From Pseudomonadota bacterium (GTDB lineage: Bacteria > Pseudomonadota > Gammaproteobacteria > DASZBR01), in the NCBI GenBank assembly GCA_021777765.1, contig JAJYDF010000005.1, positions 1 to 64,000 of the forward strand: a stretch of DNA of 64,000 nt, read 5' to 3'. The position numbers and the translations under genes were made by a program. Shown here piece by piece: positions 47,913 through 56,785 of this stretch. Within the stretch, counting starts at the first letter, position 1; the number at the start of each line of letters is the position of its first letter. The notes below the pieces were generated by a model. It made no database searches, was not told where the DNA came from, and was given only the letters and a program-made list of their open reading frames with translations.

Positions 47913-48051
47913 TCGAGGAGGCAAAAACGTGTGACGCAGTTGAATTTATAACCATCGCAGAAGAAAGCTTTTATCAAAATGGTACTGCCCTCACGCTATT
48001 AAACCAAGGCTCGTGGTTGTCGCACAGACTCTAAGGGCTATTCATCCTACA

Positions 48052-49671
48052 TTACATATTGGGATAATTCGGGCCGCCCCCACCTTGTGGAGGCACCCAA
48101 TTAATATTTTGGGTTGGGTCTTTAATATCACAAGTTTTACAATGAACACAGTTTTGTGCATTTATTTGTAAATAAGGCTTGTCATTGTCATGTTTTACTA
48201 TTTCATAAACACCTGCAGGACAATATCTTTGTTCGGGTGAATTATAAAGTTTTAAATTAATATCAATTGCCACATTTGAATCAATTAATTTTAAATGACA
48301 CGGTTGATTTTCTTCGTGATTGGTATTTGAAAGAAAAACCGAAGATAATCTATCAAAAGTAATTTGATTATCTGCTTTGGGATAATTGATGATGGGTGAT
48401 TCACTCGCTTTTTTCAATGATTTATAATCAGCATGATTTTTTAATGTCCACGGTGCACGACCATTTAATATATAAGTATCTACTGCAGAATAAGCAAGTC
48501 CTGGTATTAATCCCCACTGAAATGCAGGACGAATATTACGCACTCTATATAATTCATCCCATAACCAACTTTTTTGTAAATTATCCTTATATTCAATTAA
48601 TTCTTTTTGCGCTACATTTTCACCTGCTGCAAAAAATGTTTCAGCAGCAATCATTGCTGATTTCATTGCAGTATGTGTTCCTTTTATTTTTGGCACATTT
48701 AAAAAGCCAGCAGCATCTCCAATAATTAATGCACCAGGCACTGATAATTTGGGTAATGATTGAAAACCACCTTCGACTAATGCTCTTGCGCCATAAGAAA
48801 TTCTTTTGCCATTTTCAAATAGCGGACGAATATGTGGATGCAATTTAAAACGCTGCATTTCTGCAAACGGATTTAAATAAGGATTTTGATAATCTAATCC
48901 TATTACAAATCCTACGGCAATTTGTTGATTATCTGCATGATATAAAAACGATCCGCCGTATGTTTTAAAATCTAATGGCCAACCAACGGTGTGAATGACT
49001 GTACCTGGTTTATGTTTTTCTGGTGATATTTCCCATAATTCTTTAATACCAATGGCATAGGTTTGCGGATCACATTCCTTATCTAATTCATATTTTTTTA
49101 TCAGCATTTTTGTTAATGAACCACGACATCCTTCTGCAAAAAAAGTTTGTTTTGCGTGTAATTCCATACCTGGTTGATATTGTGATGTAGGATTACCTTC
49201 TTTATCTATCCCCATTGCACCGGTAGCAATTCCAATGACACGATTTTGCTCATCATATAAAATTTCTGTCGCAGCAAATCCGGGATAAATTTCAACGCCA
49301 CAATTTTCTGCTTGTTTAGCAAGCCAACGACATAAATTTCCCAAACTAATAATATAATTACCATCATTTTGCATGGGTTTTGGTGTGGGCAAATGAAATG
49401 ATTTATTTTCAGTGAGAAATAAAAATTGATCATCTATTGCGGGCGTATTTATTGGTGCACCTAAATTTTGCCAATCGGGAATTAATTCATTTAATGCGCA
49501 TGGTTCTAATACAGCACCTGATAATATATGCGCACCCACTTCAGATCCTTTTTCAACAACACAAATTCGCAATGATTGTTTGCTTAATTGTTGCAAACGA
49601 ATCGCTGCCGATAATCCTGCTGGACCGGCACCTACAATGACCACATCAAATTCCATCGATTCACGGTTCAT
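48052..49671 (-). CDS. Electron-transfer flavoprotein:ubiquinone oxidoreductase
   Basis: A 539-residue membrane-associated flavoprotein that passes electrons from reduced ETF to ubiquinone. The N-terminal FAD motif is VVIVGAGPAGLSAAIRL; the second FAD motif is GALIIGDAAGFLNVPKIKGT. The C-terminal domain holds the [4Fe-4S] cysteines in RYCPAGVYEI and QNCVHCKTCDIKDPTQNINW, followed by PPQGGGGPNYPNM, the family signature. Length is normal. It is divergent from etfBA, the toxin-antitoxin pair lying between. The start could be M1 or M6. Confidence 0.95.
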   Translation of the reverse strand: MNRESMEFDVVIVGAGPAGLSAAIRLQQLSKQSLRICVVEKGSEVGAHILSGAVLEPCALNELIPDWQNLGAPINTPAIDDQFLFLTENKSFHLPTPKPMQNDGNYIISLGNLCRWLAKQAENCGVEIYPGFAATEILYDEQNRVIGIATGAMGIDKEGNPTSQYQPGMELHAKQTFFAEGCRGSLTKMLIKKYELDKECDPQTYAIGIKELWEISPEKHKPGTVIHTVGWPLDFKTYGGSFLYHADNQQIAVGFVIGLDYQNPYLNPFAEMQRFKLHPHIRPLFENGKRISYGARALVEGGFQSLPKLSVPGALIIGDAAGFLNVPKIKGTHTAMKSAMIAAETFFAAGENVAQKELIEYKDNLQKSWLWDELYRVRNIRPAFQWGLIPGLAYSAVDTYILNGRAPWTLKNHADYKSLKKASESPIINYPKADNQITFDRLSSVFLSNTNHEENQPCHLKLIDSNVAIDINLKLYNSPEQRYCPAGVYEIVKHDNDKPYLQINAQNCVHCKTCDIKDPTQNINWVPPQGGGGPNYPNM

Positions 49672-49787
49672 GCTTAGTTTGTTCCTTAATTTTTACCACT
49701 GCTAAATTGACTCTCTAATCTCTCTACAACTTCCCACTCGTACATTCGAGAGAGCGAATATTTAAAAATTACTCTACCGACATTATA

Positions 49788-49832
49788 AATTTTGCAAGAT
49801 ACTGTCACAAAATGACAGCATCTTGCAAAATT
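49788..49832. promoter_or_regulatory. 45-bp palindromic operator of the AbiE operon (site 1)
   Basis: Arms of 20 bases (49788-49807; 49813-49832) pair with a single mismatch around five central bases. The inner core is CTGTCA-N5-TGACAG, repeated in imperfect form at 49874-49890. It lies upstream of the promoter of the antitoxin gene and also about 120 bases upstream of the ETF-QO start. AbiEi antitoxins characterised elsewhere repress their own operon by binding inverted repeats at the promoter, which fits. Confidence 0.75.
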
Positions 49833-49855
49833 ACTCTTTAAACAACGAATAAAAT

Positions 49856-49890
49856 GCTATAATATGTATAATACTGTCAAAATATGACAT
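49856..49890 (+). promoter_or_regulatory. AbiE promoter with overlapping operator (site 2)
   Basis: An extended -10 TGCTATAAT (hexamer 49858-49863) and a second TATAAT at 49867-49872 are seen. CTGTCA-N5-TGACAT at 49874-49890 matches the core of site 1 and would cover the transcription start. The site contains the ATG at 49884, which argues for translation starting at the later ATG, 49908. Confidence 0.65.
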
Positions 49891-49907
49891 CATTCGGGAA
49901 TCATCAC

Positions 49908-50546
49908 ATGTCATTAAGTATTGAAAATACGTTACGGCAACATTCACAACATCTTTTATCTGATTGTGACTTAGAACTTTTGATGGATGGTACTCCCAAT
50001 AGCCGTCATAGCAAAGTGAAACGCCTTATCCAGCAAGGCAAGTTGATACACATTAAACGAGGATTGTATCTCATCACTGAATTATTAGGACATAACGAAC
50101 AACCTCATTCTTTCGAAATAGCTCAACGCATTTATTCGCCATCATATATTAGCTTTGAATCAGCACTTTCTTATCATCAATTAATTCCGGAACGTGTTTA
50201 CACCACCACTTGCGCTTGCACTAAACGTTCAAAAGAATTCCATACTCCTCTTGGAATTTTTAGTTATTTACAATTACCTACTAACAATTTTTTTATCGAA
50301 GTGGAATTAATCACTTACAACAATTACCACTTTTTTATGGCGAAACCCTGGAAAGCAATTTGTGATTATGTGTATAGCAATCATTTTGTAGGTGATAACT
50401 TTACAATGTTGTTAGAAAATTTACGTATAAATAAATCCGATTTACCTTTGATAAAAAATGAAGAATTAGACATATTAGATGATTATTATCAAAGAAAATA
50501 TATCACTAAATTTATTAAAAACATTAAGCGTGCATATAACATATGA
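49908..50546 (+). CDS. AbiEi-type antitoxin / transcriptional repressor
   Basis: I prefer the ATG at 49908 (CGGGA eight bases upstream) to the one at 49884 inside the operator; the product is then 212 residues. The N-terminal winged-helix region reads RHSKVKRLIQQGKLIHIKRGLYLI, the AbiEi_4 pattern, followed by a domain including SYISFESALSYHQLIPERVY that is characteristic of AbiEi antitoxins. In type IV AbiE systems this protein counteracts the nucleotidyltransferase toxin and represses the operon through the N-terminal domain. The stop overlaps the toxin start by four bases (ATGA), typical of the pair. Confidence 0.88.
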   Translation: MSLSIENTLRQHSQHLLSDCDLELLMDGTPNSRHSKVKRLIQQGKLIHIKRGLYLITELLGHNEQPHSFEIAQRIYSPSYISFESALSYHQLIPERVYTTTCACTKRSKEFHTPLGIFSYLQLPTNNFFIEVELITYNNYHFFMAKPWKAICDYVYSNHFVGDNFTMLLENLRINKSDLPLIKNEELDILDDYYQRKYITKFIKNIKRAYNI

Positions 50547-51394
50547 ACATACCTATTATTCAAAATAAGTTACTCTCTTATGAAAGCAAAACCATTGATG
50601 ATCAACAAAATGCTTTAAAAGAAATAGCGCAAGAAATCGCCTTGATGTCTTTATCAAGAGCAAATTTCTTTAAAATCGCCACATTTCAAGGCGGGACGTG
50701 TCTAAGAATATTATATGGACTCGAAAGATTTTCAGAAGATTTAGATTTTATATTAGATTACCCAGATATAAATTTCGCCTGGGACAGTTTTATTATCAAT
50801 ATGCAAGAAGACTTTAAAACATATGGTTTCTCACTTGAATTACAAAAAAATAATAACGAAAAAACTGCAGTTAAAAAAACATTGCTAAAAGCGCATTCGA
50901 CGGGAGGCGTATTAATCATTAAAGATTTACGCACCAACATACCTAAACTTAAAATTAAATTAGAAATAGATACAAATCCGCCAGAGGGCTCTCAATTTGA
51001 TATAAAATACTGTGACTTCCCTTTACCATTTAGTATTAAAACACAAAATTTACCAAGCCTTTTTACAGGTAAGTGTCATGCTTTATTATGCCGTGGCCAC
51101 CTAAAGGGTAGAGATTGGTACGATTTTAGTTGGTATATAGCACGAAAAACACCAATTAATTTTCCATTTTTAACTAATGCAATAAATCAAACAGTATCCT
51201 GGGAAAAACAAAATATTAAATTAACGAAAGAATGGCTAATCAAACAACTAAAAAAAATAATTCATGAAATCAATTGGAATACAGCAAAACAAGATGTTTC
51301 ACGATTTTTAAGAGCACATGAACAACCTACTTTATCGTTATGGTCAGAAGAATTCTTCTTGTCACGACTAGATAAATTATCAGCATATCTCTAA
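50543..51394 (+). CDS. AbiEii-type nucleotidyltransferase toxin
   Basis: A 283-residue protein of the AbiEii/MNT nucleotidyltransferase family. The catalytic signature is FQGGTCLRILYGLERFSEDL with continuing DF (G50-G51-T52; D66 and D68 as metal ligands). The second conserved block is KCHALLCRGHLKGRDWYDF (about 174-192). AbiEii toxins use GTP or other NTPs to modify tRNA acceptor ends and cause growth arrest or phage abortive infection; the exact substrate here is unknown. It is translationally coupled to the antitoxin. All motifs look intact, so the system is probably active. Confidence 0.88.
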   Translation: MNIPIIQNKLLSYESKTIDDQQNALKEIAQEIALMSLSRANFFKIATFQGGTCLRILYGLERFSEDLDFILDYPDINFAWDSFIINMQEDFKTYGFSLELQKNNNEKTAVKKTLLKAHSTGGVLIIKDLRTNIPKLKIKLEIDTNPPEGSQFDIKYCDFPLPFSIKTQNLPSLFTGKCHALLCRGHLKGRDWYDFSWYIARKTPINFPFLTNAINQTVSWEKQNIKLTKEWLIKQLKKIIHEINWNTAKQDVSRFLRAHEQPTLSLWSEEFFLSRLDKLSAYL

Positions 51395-51482
51395 AAAATA
51401 ATAATTATTGTGATAGCCTCATTTCTATTTTGACACGCCGCAAAAATATATAATTTATTAAGTAAATGCCTTGATTAAATCG

Positions 51483-51511
51483 TTCGCAAAACTGCAAATT
51501 ACCAGTATAAT
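51483..51511 (+). promoter_or_regulatory. Candidate promoter of etfBA
   Basis: TATAAT at 51506-51511 with a weak -35 TTCGCA at 51483-51488 and a 17-base spacer. It is followed by the ribosome-binding site GAGG (about 51530) and the etfB ATG at 51539. The -35 is poor, so an activator may be needed. Confidence 0.4.
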
Positions 51512-51538
51512 CGATCGCTTAAATCACATGAGGTTACC

Positions 51539-52300
51539 ATGGACAAACTTAAAATTCTGGTGGGTGTCAAACGTGTTGTTGACTACAATGTCAAAATCCG
51601 TGTGAAGGCGGATGAAACTGGTATTGAAACTAATAATGTCAAAATGTCGATGAATCCATTTGATGAAATCGCTGTTGAAGAAGCGGTTCGATTAAAAGAA
51701 GCTGGGCTAGCCAGTGAAATTGTTGCGGTATCGATGGGTGCTGGTACATGCCAAGAAACTTTACGTAGTGCATTGGCTTTAGGTGCTGATAAAGCGATTT
51801 TGATTCAGACTGATCAAGAATTGCAGCCACTTGCAGTTGCTAAATTATTCAAAGCAATTGTTACTCAAGAACAACCGCAATTGGTGATATTGGGTAAACA
51901 AGCGATTGATAGTGATAATAATCAAGTGGGTCAAATGTTAGCCGCTTTATTACAATGGCCGCAAGGTACATTTGCTTCTAAAATTTCGGTACAAGAAAAT
52001 AAAGTCTTGGTGACACGAGAAATAGATGGCGGATTAGAAACAATTTCATTAAATATGCCTGCAGTTATTACTACTGATTTACGATTAAATCAACCACGAT
52101 ATGCTTCTTTACCCAATATTATGAAAGCGAAACAAAAACCACTTTCTGTTATTACGCCTGAATCGCTCAATGTTGATATTTCACCGAGATTAAAAATAAT
52201 TAAAGTGACAGCGCCACCCGTGAGAAAATCTGGTGTATTGGTGAATAATGTAGCGGAATTAATTGATAAATTGCGTAATGAGGCAAAAGTAATCTCCTGA
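51539..52300 (+). CDS. etfB: Electron transfer flavoprotein beta subunit
   Basis: A 253-residue subunit of the heterodimeric ETF, which carries AMP and accepts electrons from acyl-CoA dehydrogenases. KILVGVKRVVDYNVKIRVK at the start, NPFDEIAVEEAVRLKEAG, and the ETF-beta signature region ATLDLRL-like (VITTDLRLNQPRYASLPNIM) are present. Length is normal. etfA follows after 27 bases on the same strand. Confidence 0.95.
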   Translation: MDKLKILVGVKRVVDYNVKIRVKADETGIETNNVKMSMNPFDEIAVEEAVRLKEAGLASEIVAVSMGAGTCQETLRSALALGADKAILIQTDQELQPLAVAKLFKAIVTQEQPQLVILGKQAIDSDNNQVGQMLAALLQWPQGTFASKISVQENKVLVTREIDGGLETISLNMPAVITTDLRLNQPRYASLPNIMKAKQKPLSVITPESLNVDISPRLKIIKVTAPPVRKSGVLVNNVAELIDKLRNEAKVIS

Positions 52301-52327
52301 CTTGCGAAAAATTATTAGGAATTTAAT

Positions 52328-53266
52328 ATGAATATTCTTGTTATCGCTGAACATCAAAATAATGAATTAAAACCTGCTACATTGCATACTATTTCTGCTG
52401 CAAGTCAATTAGATAAAAATATTTCAGTTTTAATTGCGGGACATAATTGTAAAGAAGTAGCAAATGAAATTGCCACCATTGAAAATGTGAGTAAAGTTTT
52501 ATTAGCCGATGATGCGGTATACAGAAATCAATTAGCAGAAAATTTAAGTCAATTAATCGGAAAATTAGCTGAAAATTATGATTATATTTTGGCACCCGCA
52601 ACGACCTTCGGAAAAAATTTAATGCCACGTGTTGCTGCTTTATTAGATGTGGCACAAATATCAGATGTCGTTGCAATTCAAGCTGCTGATACATTTGTGC
52701 GACCTATTTATGCCGGAAATGCTTTAGCCACAGTACAATCAAATGATAAAGTTAAAATTATTACTGTGCGATCAACTGCATTTAATGCAGCAATTAAATC
52801 ATCATCAACTGCGCCTATCGAAACAATTTCAATTATTAATGAAAACAAATTAACTACATTTATTGATCATGAATTATCACCTTCTATAAGACCCGAATTA
52901 ACATCGGCACGTGTTATCGTGTCTGGTGGACGTGGCATGCAAAATAGTGCAAATTTTAAATTATTAGATGAATTAGCCGATGAATTAAATGCGGCAATTG
53001 GTGCATCACGTGCAGCAGTTGATGCGGGATTTGTGCCGAATGATTATCAAATTGGTCAAACAGGAAAAATTGTTGCGCCTGAATTATATATTGCTATTGG
53101 TATTTCGGGAGCTATTCAACATATTGCGGGAATAAAAGATAGCAAAATTATTGTGGCAATTAATAAAGATCCCGATGCGCCAATATTTCAAATTGCTGAT
53201 TATGGTTTGATTGGAGATTTGTTTACGATTTTGCCGGAGTTAACTGAGGCGTTGAGAAATAAATAA
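52328..53266 (+). CDS. etfA: Electron transfer flavoprotein alpha subunit
   Basis: A 312-residue FAD-binding subunit of ETF. The C-terminal FAD domain shows VIVSGGRGMQNSANFKLLDE, ASRAAVDAGFVPNDYQIGQT and LYIAIGISGAIQHIAGIKDS, all ETF-alpha signatures. The N-terminal domain is more variable. With etfB and the ETF-QO gene across the AbiE pair, it completes the electron path from beta-oxidation to quinone. AGGAATTTAAT precedes the start. Confidence 0.96.
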   Translation: MNILVIAEHQNNELKPATLHTISAASQLDKNISVLIAGHNCKEVANEIATIENVSKVLLADDAVYRNQLAENLSQLIGKLAENYDYILAPATTFGKNLMPRVAALLDVAQISDVVAIQAADTFVRPIYAGNALATVQSNDKVKIITVRSTAFNAAIKSSSTAPIETISIINENKLTTFIDHELSPSIRPELTSARVIVSGGRGMQNSANFKLLDELADELNAAIGASRAAVDAGFVPNDYQIGQTGKIVAPELYIAIGISGAIQHIAGIKDSKIIVAINKDPDAPIFQIADYGLIGDLFTILPELTEALRNK

Positions 53267-53278
53267 CACGCATTTCTT

Positions 53279-53302
53279 CATTCTCTCGCTTACGGGAGAA
53301 TG
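53279..53302. repeat. Degenerate composite-repeat hairpin after etfA
   Basis: cattctctcgcttacgggag followed by aatg forms a 24-bp hairpin of the CCTTCTCCC family with mutated positions. The stem still pairs at most bases, showing compensating-type changes at the outer C/G. Confidence 0.65.
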
Positions 53303-53344
53303 AAAGAAAATGTATTTTTTTATTATTATCACTGGAGAAAAATT

Positions 53345-54466
53345 ATGTTAGTAGGTGTACCAAAAGAAATTAAAAGCCATGAATATCGTGTTGGAATGGT
53401 ACCTGCGAGTGTGCGTGAATTAACTAATAAAGGACATAAAGTTTTAGTAGAAAGTGGCGCGGGTGCTGGCATAGGAATTAGTGATACTGATTATCAACAT
53501 GTCGGCGCTGAAATAATTCATGATGTTAAATCGTTATACAATAAATCAGAATTAATTGTAAAAGTTAAAGAATTACAACCCCAAGAATTTTCTTTATTAC
53601 ATGATGGCCAAATATTATTTACTTATTTACATTTAGCACCCGACCCCGAACAAACTAAAGCATTATTATCTTCAGGATGCACAGCCATTGCTTATGAAAC
53701 GGTAACTGATGATCGTAACGGTTTACCTTTATTAGCACCGATGAGTGAAGTGGCGGGACGCATGTCAATTCAGGCAGGAGCACATTGTTTAGAAAAAGCA
53801 CAAGGTGGTAGAGGTATTTTATTAGGCGGCGTGCCTGGTGTTAAATCAGCAGATGTTGTTGTAATTGGTGGTGGCGTTGCAGGAACCAATGCAGTACGCA
53901 TGGCAATGGGTATGGAAGCACAAGTGACTGTAATAGATAAATCATTAAATCGTTTAAAAGAATTAGATTTACAATTCGGCTCTAAAATTAATACTATTTA
54001 TTCCACTGCAGATTCGATTGAAAAATACGTATTACATGCCGATTTAGTTGTCGGTGCCGTTTTAGTGCCTGGCGCTGCTGCACCAAAATTAGTGACACAC
54101 GAAATGATTAAAGAAATGAAACAAGGAGCAGTGGTCGTTGATTTAGCCATTGATCAAGGCGGTTGTTTTGAAACTAGCCGACCAACCACTCATGCTGATC
54201 CTACTTATGTTGTCGATGGTGTAATCCATTATTGTGTAACCAATATGCCTGGCGCTGTGGCGCGTACAGCAACTTTCGCGTTAAATAATGCGACATTGCC
54301 CTTTATTTTAGCGTTAGCTAATCGTGGATTAAAAAATGCATTAACAGAAAATCCGCATTTATTACAAGGATTGAATATACATAAAGGAAAAATTACATAT
54401 GCTGCAGTGGCGGAATCATTGCATTTAGAATATGTAGCGCCGTTGATTGCATTGACGCAGAATTAA
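53345..54466 (+). CDS. ald: Alanine dehydrogenase
   Basis: Start at 53345, where GGAG is nine bases upstream and the sequence matches the family ([20 protein letters not shown]); the frame is open 15 codons earlier. The 373-residue enzyme catalyses NAD-dependent interconversion of L-alanine and pyruvate plus ammonia. Catalytic K75 and H96 ([10 protein letters not shown]) are present. The NAD-binding stretch is [20 protein letters not shown], and the late catalytic Asp lies in [14 protein letters not shown]. It may supply pyruvate and ammonia from host or dietary alanine. Confidence 0.95.
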   Translation: MLVGVPKEIKSHEYRVGMVPASVRELTNKGHKVLVESGAGAGIGISDTDYQHVGAEIIHDVKSLYNKSELIVKVKELQPQEFSLLHDGQILFTYLHLAPDPEQTKALLSSGCTAIAYETVTDDRNGLPLLAPMSEVAGRMSIQAGAHCLEKAQGGRGILLGGVPGVKSADVVVIGGGVAGTNAVRMAMGMEAQVTVIDKSLNRLKELDLQFGSKINTIYSTADSIEKYVLHADLVVGAVLVPGAAAPKLVTHEMIKEMKQGAVVVDLAIDQGGCFETSRPTTHADPTYVVDGVIHYCVTNMPGAVARTATFALNNATLPFILALANRGLKNALTENPHLLQGLNIHKGKITYAAVAESLHLEYVAPLIALTQN

Positions 54467-54512
54467 TTCTGTTGTCTCTTTGATTGCTATTACTCAGAAT
54501 TAATTCATGCCT

Positions 54513-54536
54513 CCTTCTCCCGCTTGCGGGAGAAGG
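54513..54536. repeat. Single-hairpin composite-repeat fragment between ald and pepA-like gene
   Basis: A perfect CCTTCTCCC hairpin followed by a run of A. The pepA-like ATG lies 24 bases after it. Confidence 0.85.
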
Positions 54537-54560
54537 AAAAAAAATCGGAGAAAATAATTT

Positions 54561-55940
54561 ATGTTACCTTGCTTTGAATTACCAAAATCATCCAACGCAA
54601 TTCCAATTACCATTTTAACCACAGAAAATTTAGCGAAATGGACAGAACAACAAAATGAATTTACGCGTAATTGGTTAAAAAATACGGGATTTATTGCAAA
54701 ACCTGAAACATTTAATTTAATTCCCAATGCGCAAGGACAATTATCACGCGTTGTTATAGGATCTAATTCATTAAATAATTTTTGGTCAATCGGTAATTTA
54801 TCAACAACATTACCACCGGGTATTTATTTTTTAGAAGGCGTGACAGAACAATTTGCGCAACAACAAGCTGCAATTGCTTGGGGATCAGGTGCCTATCAAT
54901 ATACAAAATATAAACCCGCTAATAAAACTGTTGCAAAATTTATGTTAGCTGAAAATAGTGATGTGCTGTATGTTGAAAATGTACTGCAATCGATTTATTG
55001 GATTCGTGATTTAATTAATACGCCCACAGAAAATATGGGACCAGCAGAATTAACAGAAGAAGCATTAATTTTAAGCAGTGAATTTAATGCCACTGTAACA
55101 CAAATTATTGGCGATGATTTATTAGCACAGAATTATCCAGCAATTCATGCTGTAGGACGAGCAGGACATCAAGCACCACGATTAATTGATATTCGTTGGG
55201 GAAATAAAAATGATCCTAAAATTACTTTAGTCGGTAAAGGTGTCTGTTTTGATACCGGCGGATTAGATATAAAAAATGCTTCGGGTATGGCATTAATGAA
55301 AAAAGACATGGGTGGTGCTGCACATGTTTTAGGATTAGGTCGATTAATTATGGCAATGAAATTGCCAGTGAATTTACGTATTTTAATTCCAGCGGTCATT
55401 AACGCAATTTCAAGCAATGCTTATTTACCGGGTGCTGTAATTCCATCACGAAAAGGGCTTAATATTGAAATTGGAAATACTGATGCGGAAGGACGTGTTG
55501 TTTTATGTGATGCATTAGCAGAAGCGGTTAATGATAATCCGCAATTAATCATAGATATCGCAACATTAACAGGTGCCGCTAAAGTTGCATTGGGACCAGA
55601 TTTACCTGCGTTATTTACTGATCAAGATCAATTAGCAAATGATTTATTAAAACATGCGCAACGTGAAGATGATCCCTTATGGCGCATGCCTATTTTTACT
55701 CCGTATCGAAAATTTATTGATAGCCAAATTGCACATATTAATAATAATTCTTCTAATGGTTATGGTGGCGCAATTACCGCGGCGTTATTTTTAAGAGAAT
55801 TTGTGCCACAAAACATTCCTTGGTGTCATCTTGATATCATGGCATGGAATATGTCTAATCGCCCAGGACATCCTGAAGGTGCAGAAGCAGTTTCAATTCG
55901 GGCTTTGTGGGCGTTTTTGAAGGAAAAATATGGTAAATGA
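54561..55940 (+). CDS. M17 leucyl aminopeptidase family protein
   Basis: A 459-residue cytosolic dinuclear-zinc aminopeptidase. The catalytic block VGKGVCFDTGGLDIKNASGM carries the metal-binding Lys and Asp. KKDMGGAAHVLG adds an Asp, and the signature NTDAEGRVVLCDALAEA carries D and E ligands plus the catalytic Arg. The N-terminal domain (1 to about 150) is shorter than in E. coli PepA (503 residues), so I leave the symbol open. The function is release of N-terminal residues from peptides; together with ald this suggests amino-acid use. The stop is four bases from the composite repeat at 55945. Confidence 0.9.
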   Translation: MLPCFELPKSSNAIPITILTTENLAKWTEQQNEFTRNWLKNTGFIAKPETFNLIPNAQGQLSRVVIGSNSLNNFWSIGNLSTTLPPGIYFLEGVTEQFAQQQAAIAWGSGAYQYTKYKPANKTVAKFMLAENSDVLYVENVLQSIYWIRDLINTPTENMGPAELTEEALILSSEFNATVTQIIGDDLLAQNYPAIHAVGRAGHQAPRLIDIRWGNKNDPKITLVGKGVCFDTGGLDIKNASGMALMKKDMGGAAHVLGLGRLIMAMKLPVNLRILIPAVINAISSNAYLPGAVIPSRKGLNIEIGNTDAEGRVVLCDALAEAVNDNPQLIIDIATLTGAAKVALGPDLPALFTDQDQLANDLLKHAQREDDPLWRMPIFTPYRKFIDSQIAHINNNSSNGYGGAITAALFLREFVPQNIPWCHLDIMAWNMSNRPGHPEGAEAVSIRALWAFLKEKYGK

Positions 55941-55944
55941 CTTT

Positions 55945-56019
55945 CCTTCTCCCGCTTGCGGGAGAAGGTGCCGTACCCCCTCATCCGCCTTCGGCACCTT
56001 CTCCCCTTCGGGGAGAAGG
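55945..56019. repeat. Short composite repeat overlapping the 3' end of ccmC
   Basis: Two complete terminal hairpins (55945-55968 and about 55996-56019) with a very short centre (gtaccccctcatccgcc). The left hairpin starts four bases after the pepA-like stop. The right part is read, on the minus strand, as the last 12 codons and the stop of ccmC. Confidence 0.88.
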
Positions 56020-56763
56020 AATAAAAGGTGTATTAATTAACTTCATCACCCAACCGCTCTTATTTTCTCTAATTAATATTTCCGATCGCATTCTCATTAA
56101 CACAACCGTGAAATAATAAAATCCAAATGCAAATATCATAATAATTAATGGATATAACATGCTTTCTGCAATAGTGGGTTTTGATAACAAACTTAAACTA
56201 GCGCCTTGATGTAAAGTGTTCCACCATACAACTGAATAATGAATAATGGGAATATTGACCACCCCGACTAAAATCACAATCGCACCGGCTCGTGCTGCTT
56301 TTGTGCGCTCAGGAAAAGAAGATTGCAAAGCGATAAAACCCATATATAAAAACAATAAAATTAATTCAGAGGTCAATCGCGCATCCCATACCCACCAAGT
56401 GCCCCACATCGGTTTACCCCAAATTGATCCAGTAACTAATGCTAACACTGTAAACCATGCTCCTAATGGCGCACTGGCGCTTATGAAAACATCGGCCAAT
56501 TTAATCCGCCAAATTAAACTAATTATTGCAGCAACTGCCATAGCTACATAGATCGCCATTGATAAAAATGCACTTGGCACATGAATATAAATAATACGAA
56601 AACCATCACCTTGTTGATAATCAGCAGGGGCTAAAATTAATCCACCGATTAATCCAGATAAAAATAAAATTGTAGCTATTGTTGATAACCAAGGAATTAC
56701 TTTACCGGCAAATTGGTAAAAAAATTGGGGAGATGATAATTGATAAATTAAATTGATACGCAC
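55981..56763 (-). CDS. ccmC: Heme exporter protein CcmC
   Basis: A 260-residue inner-membrane protein of the CcmC family, which presents heme to CcmE during cytochrome c maturation. It has six membrane segments, the Trp-rich heme-binding motif WGKPMWGTWWVWD (115-127), and conserved His at H61 (IYIHVP) and H175 (PIIHYSVVWWNTLHQG). The last 12 residues (PSPRRGEGAEGG) and the stop are encoded by the composite repeat and have no counterpart in the family. No other ccm gene is in the window. Upstream lies a terminator of the preceding minus-strand gene. Confidence 0.93.
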   Translation of the reverse strand: MRINLIYQLSSPQFFYQFAGKVIPWLSTIATILFLSGLIGGLILAPADYQQGDGFRIIYIHVPSAFLSMAIYVAMAVAAIISLIWRIKLADVFISASAPLGAWFTVLALVTGSIWGKPMWGTWWVWDARLTSELILLFLYMGFIALQSSFPERTKAARAGAIVILVGVVNIPIIHYSVVWWNTLHQGASLSLLSKPTIAESMLYPLIIMIFAFGFYYFTVVLMRMRSEILIRENKSGWVMKLINTPFIPSPRRGEGAEGG

Positions 56764-56785
56764 TGCAATTATTCCACTTAAAAAA

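Noticed and set aside
47783-47977. A 64-residue frame within the ATPase leader
   Set aside because: It is built from the palindromic half-sites (repeated FAEYDMIL-type segments) and lacks a start signal; a repeat artefact is more likely.
46308-51394. A prophage or integrative island covering the ATPase and AbiE genes
   Set aside because: No integrase, transposase, tRNA target or direct repeats are seen, and the ETF-QO housekeeping gene lies between them.
14901-56019. CRISPR array made of the CCTTCTCCC repeats
   Set aside because: Copies are kilobases apart, differ in size and are flanked by genes rather than unique spacers; no cas genes.
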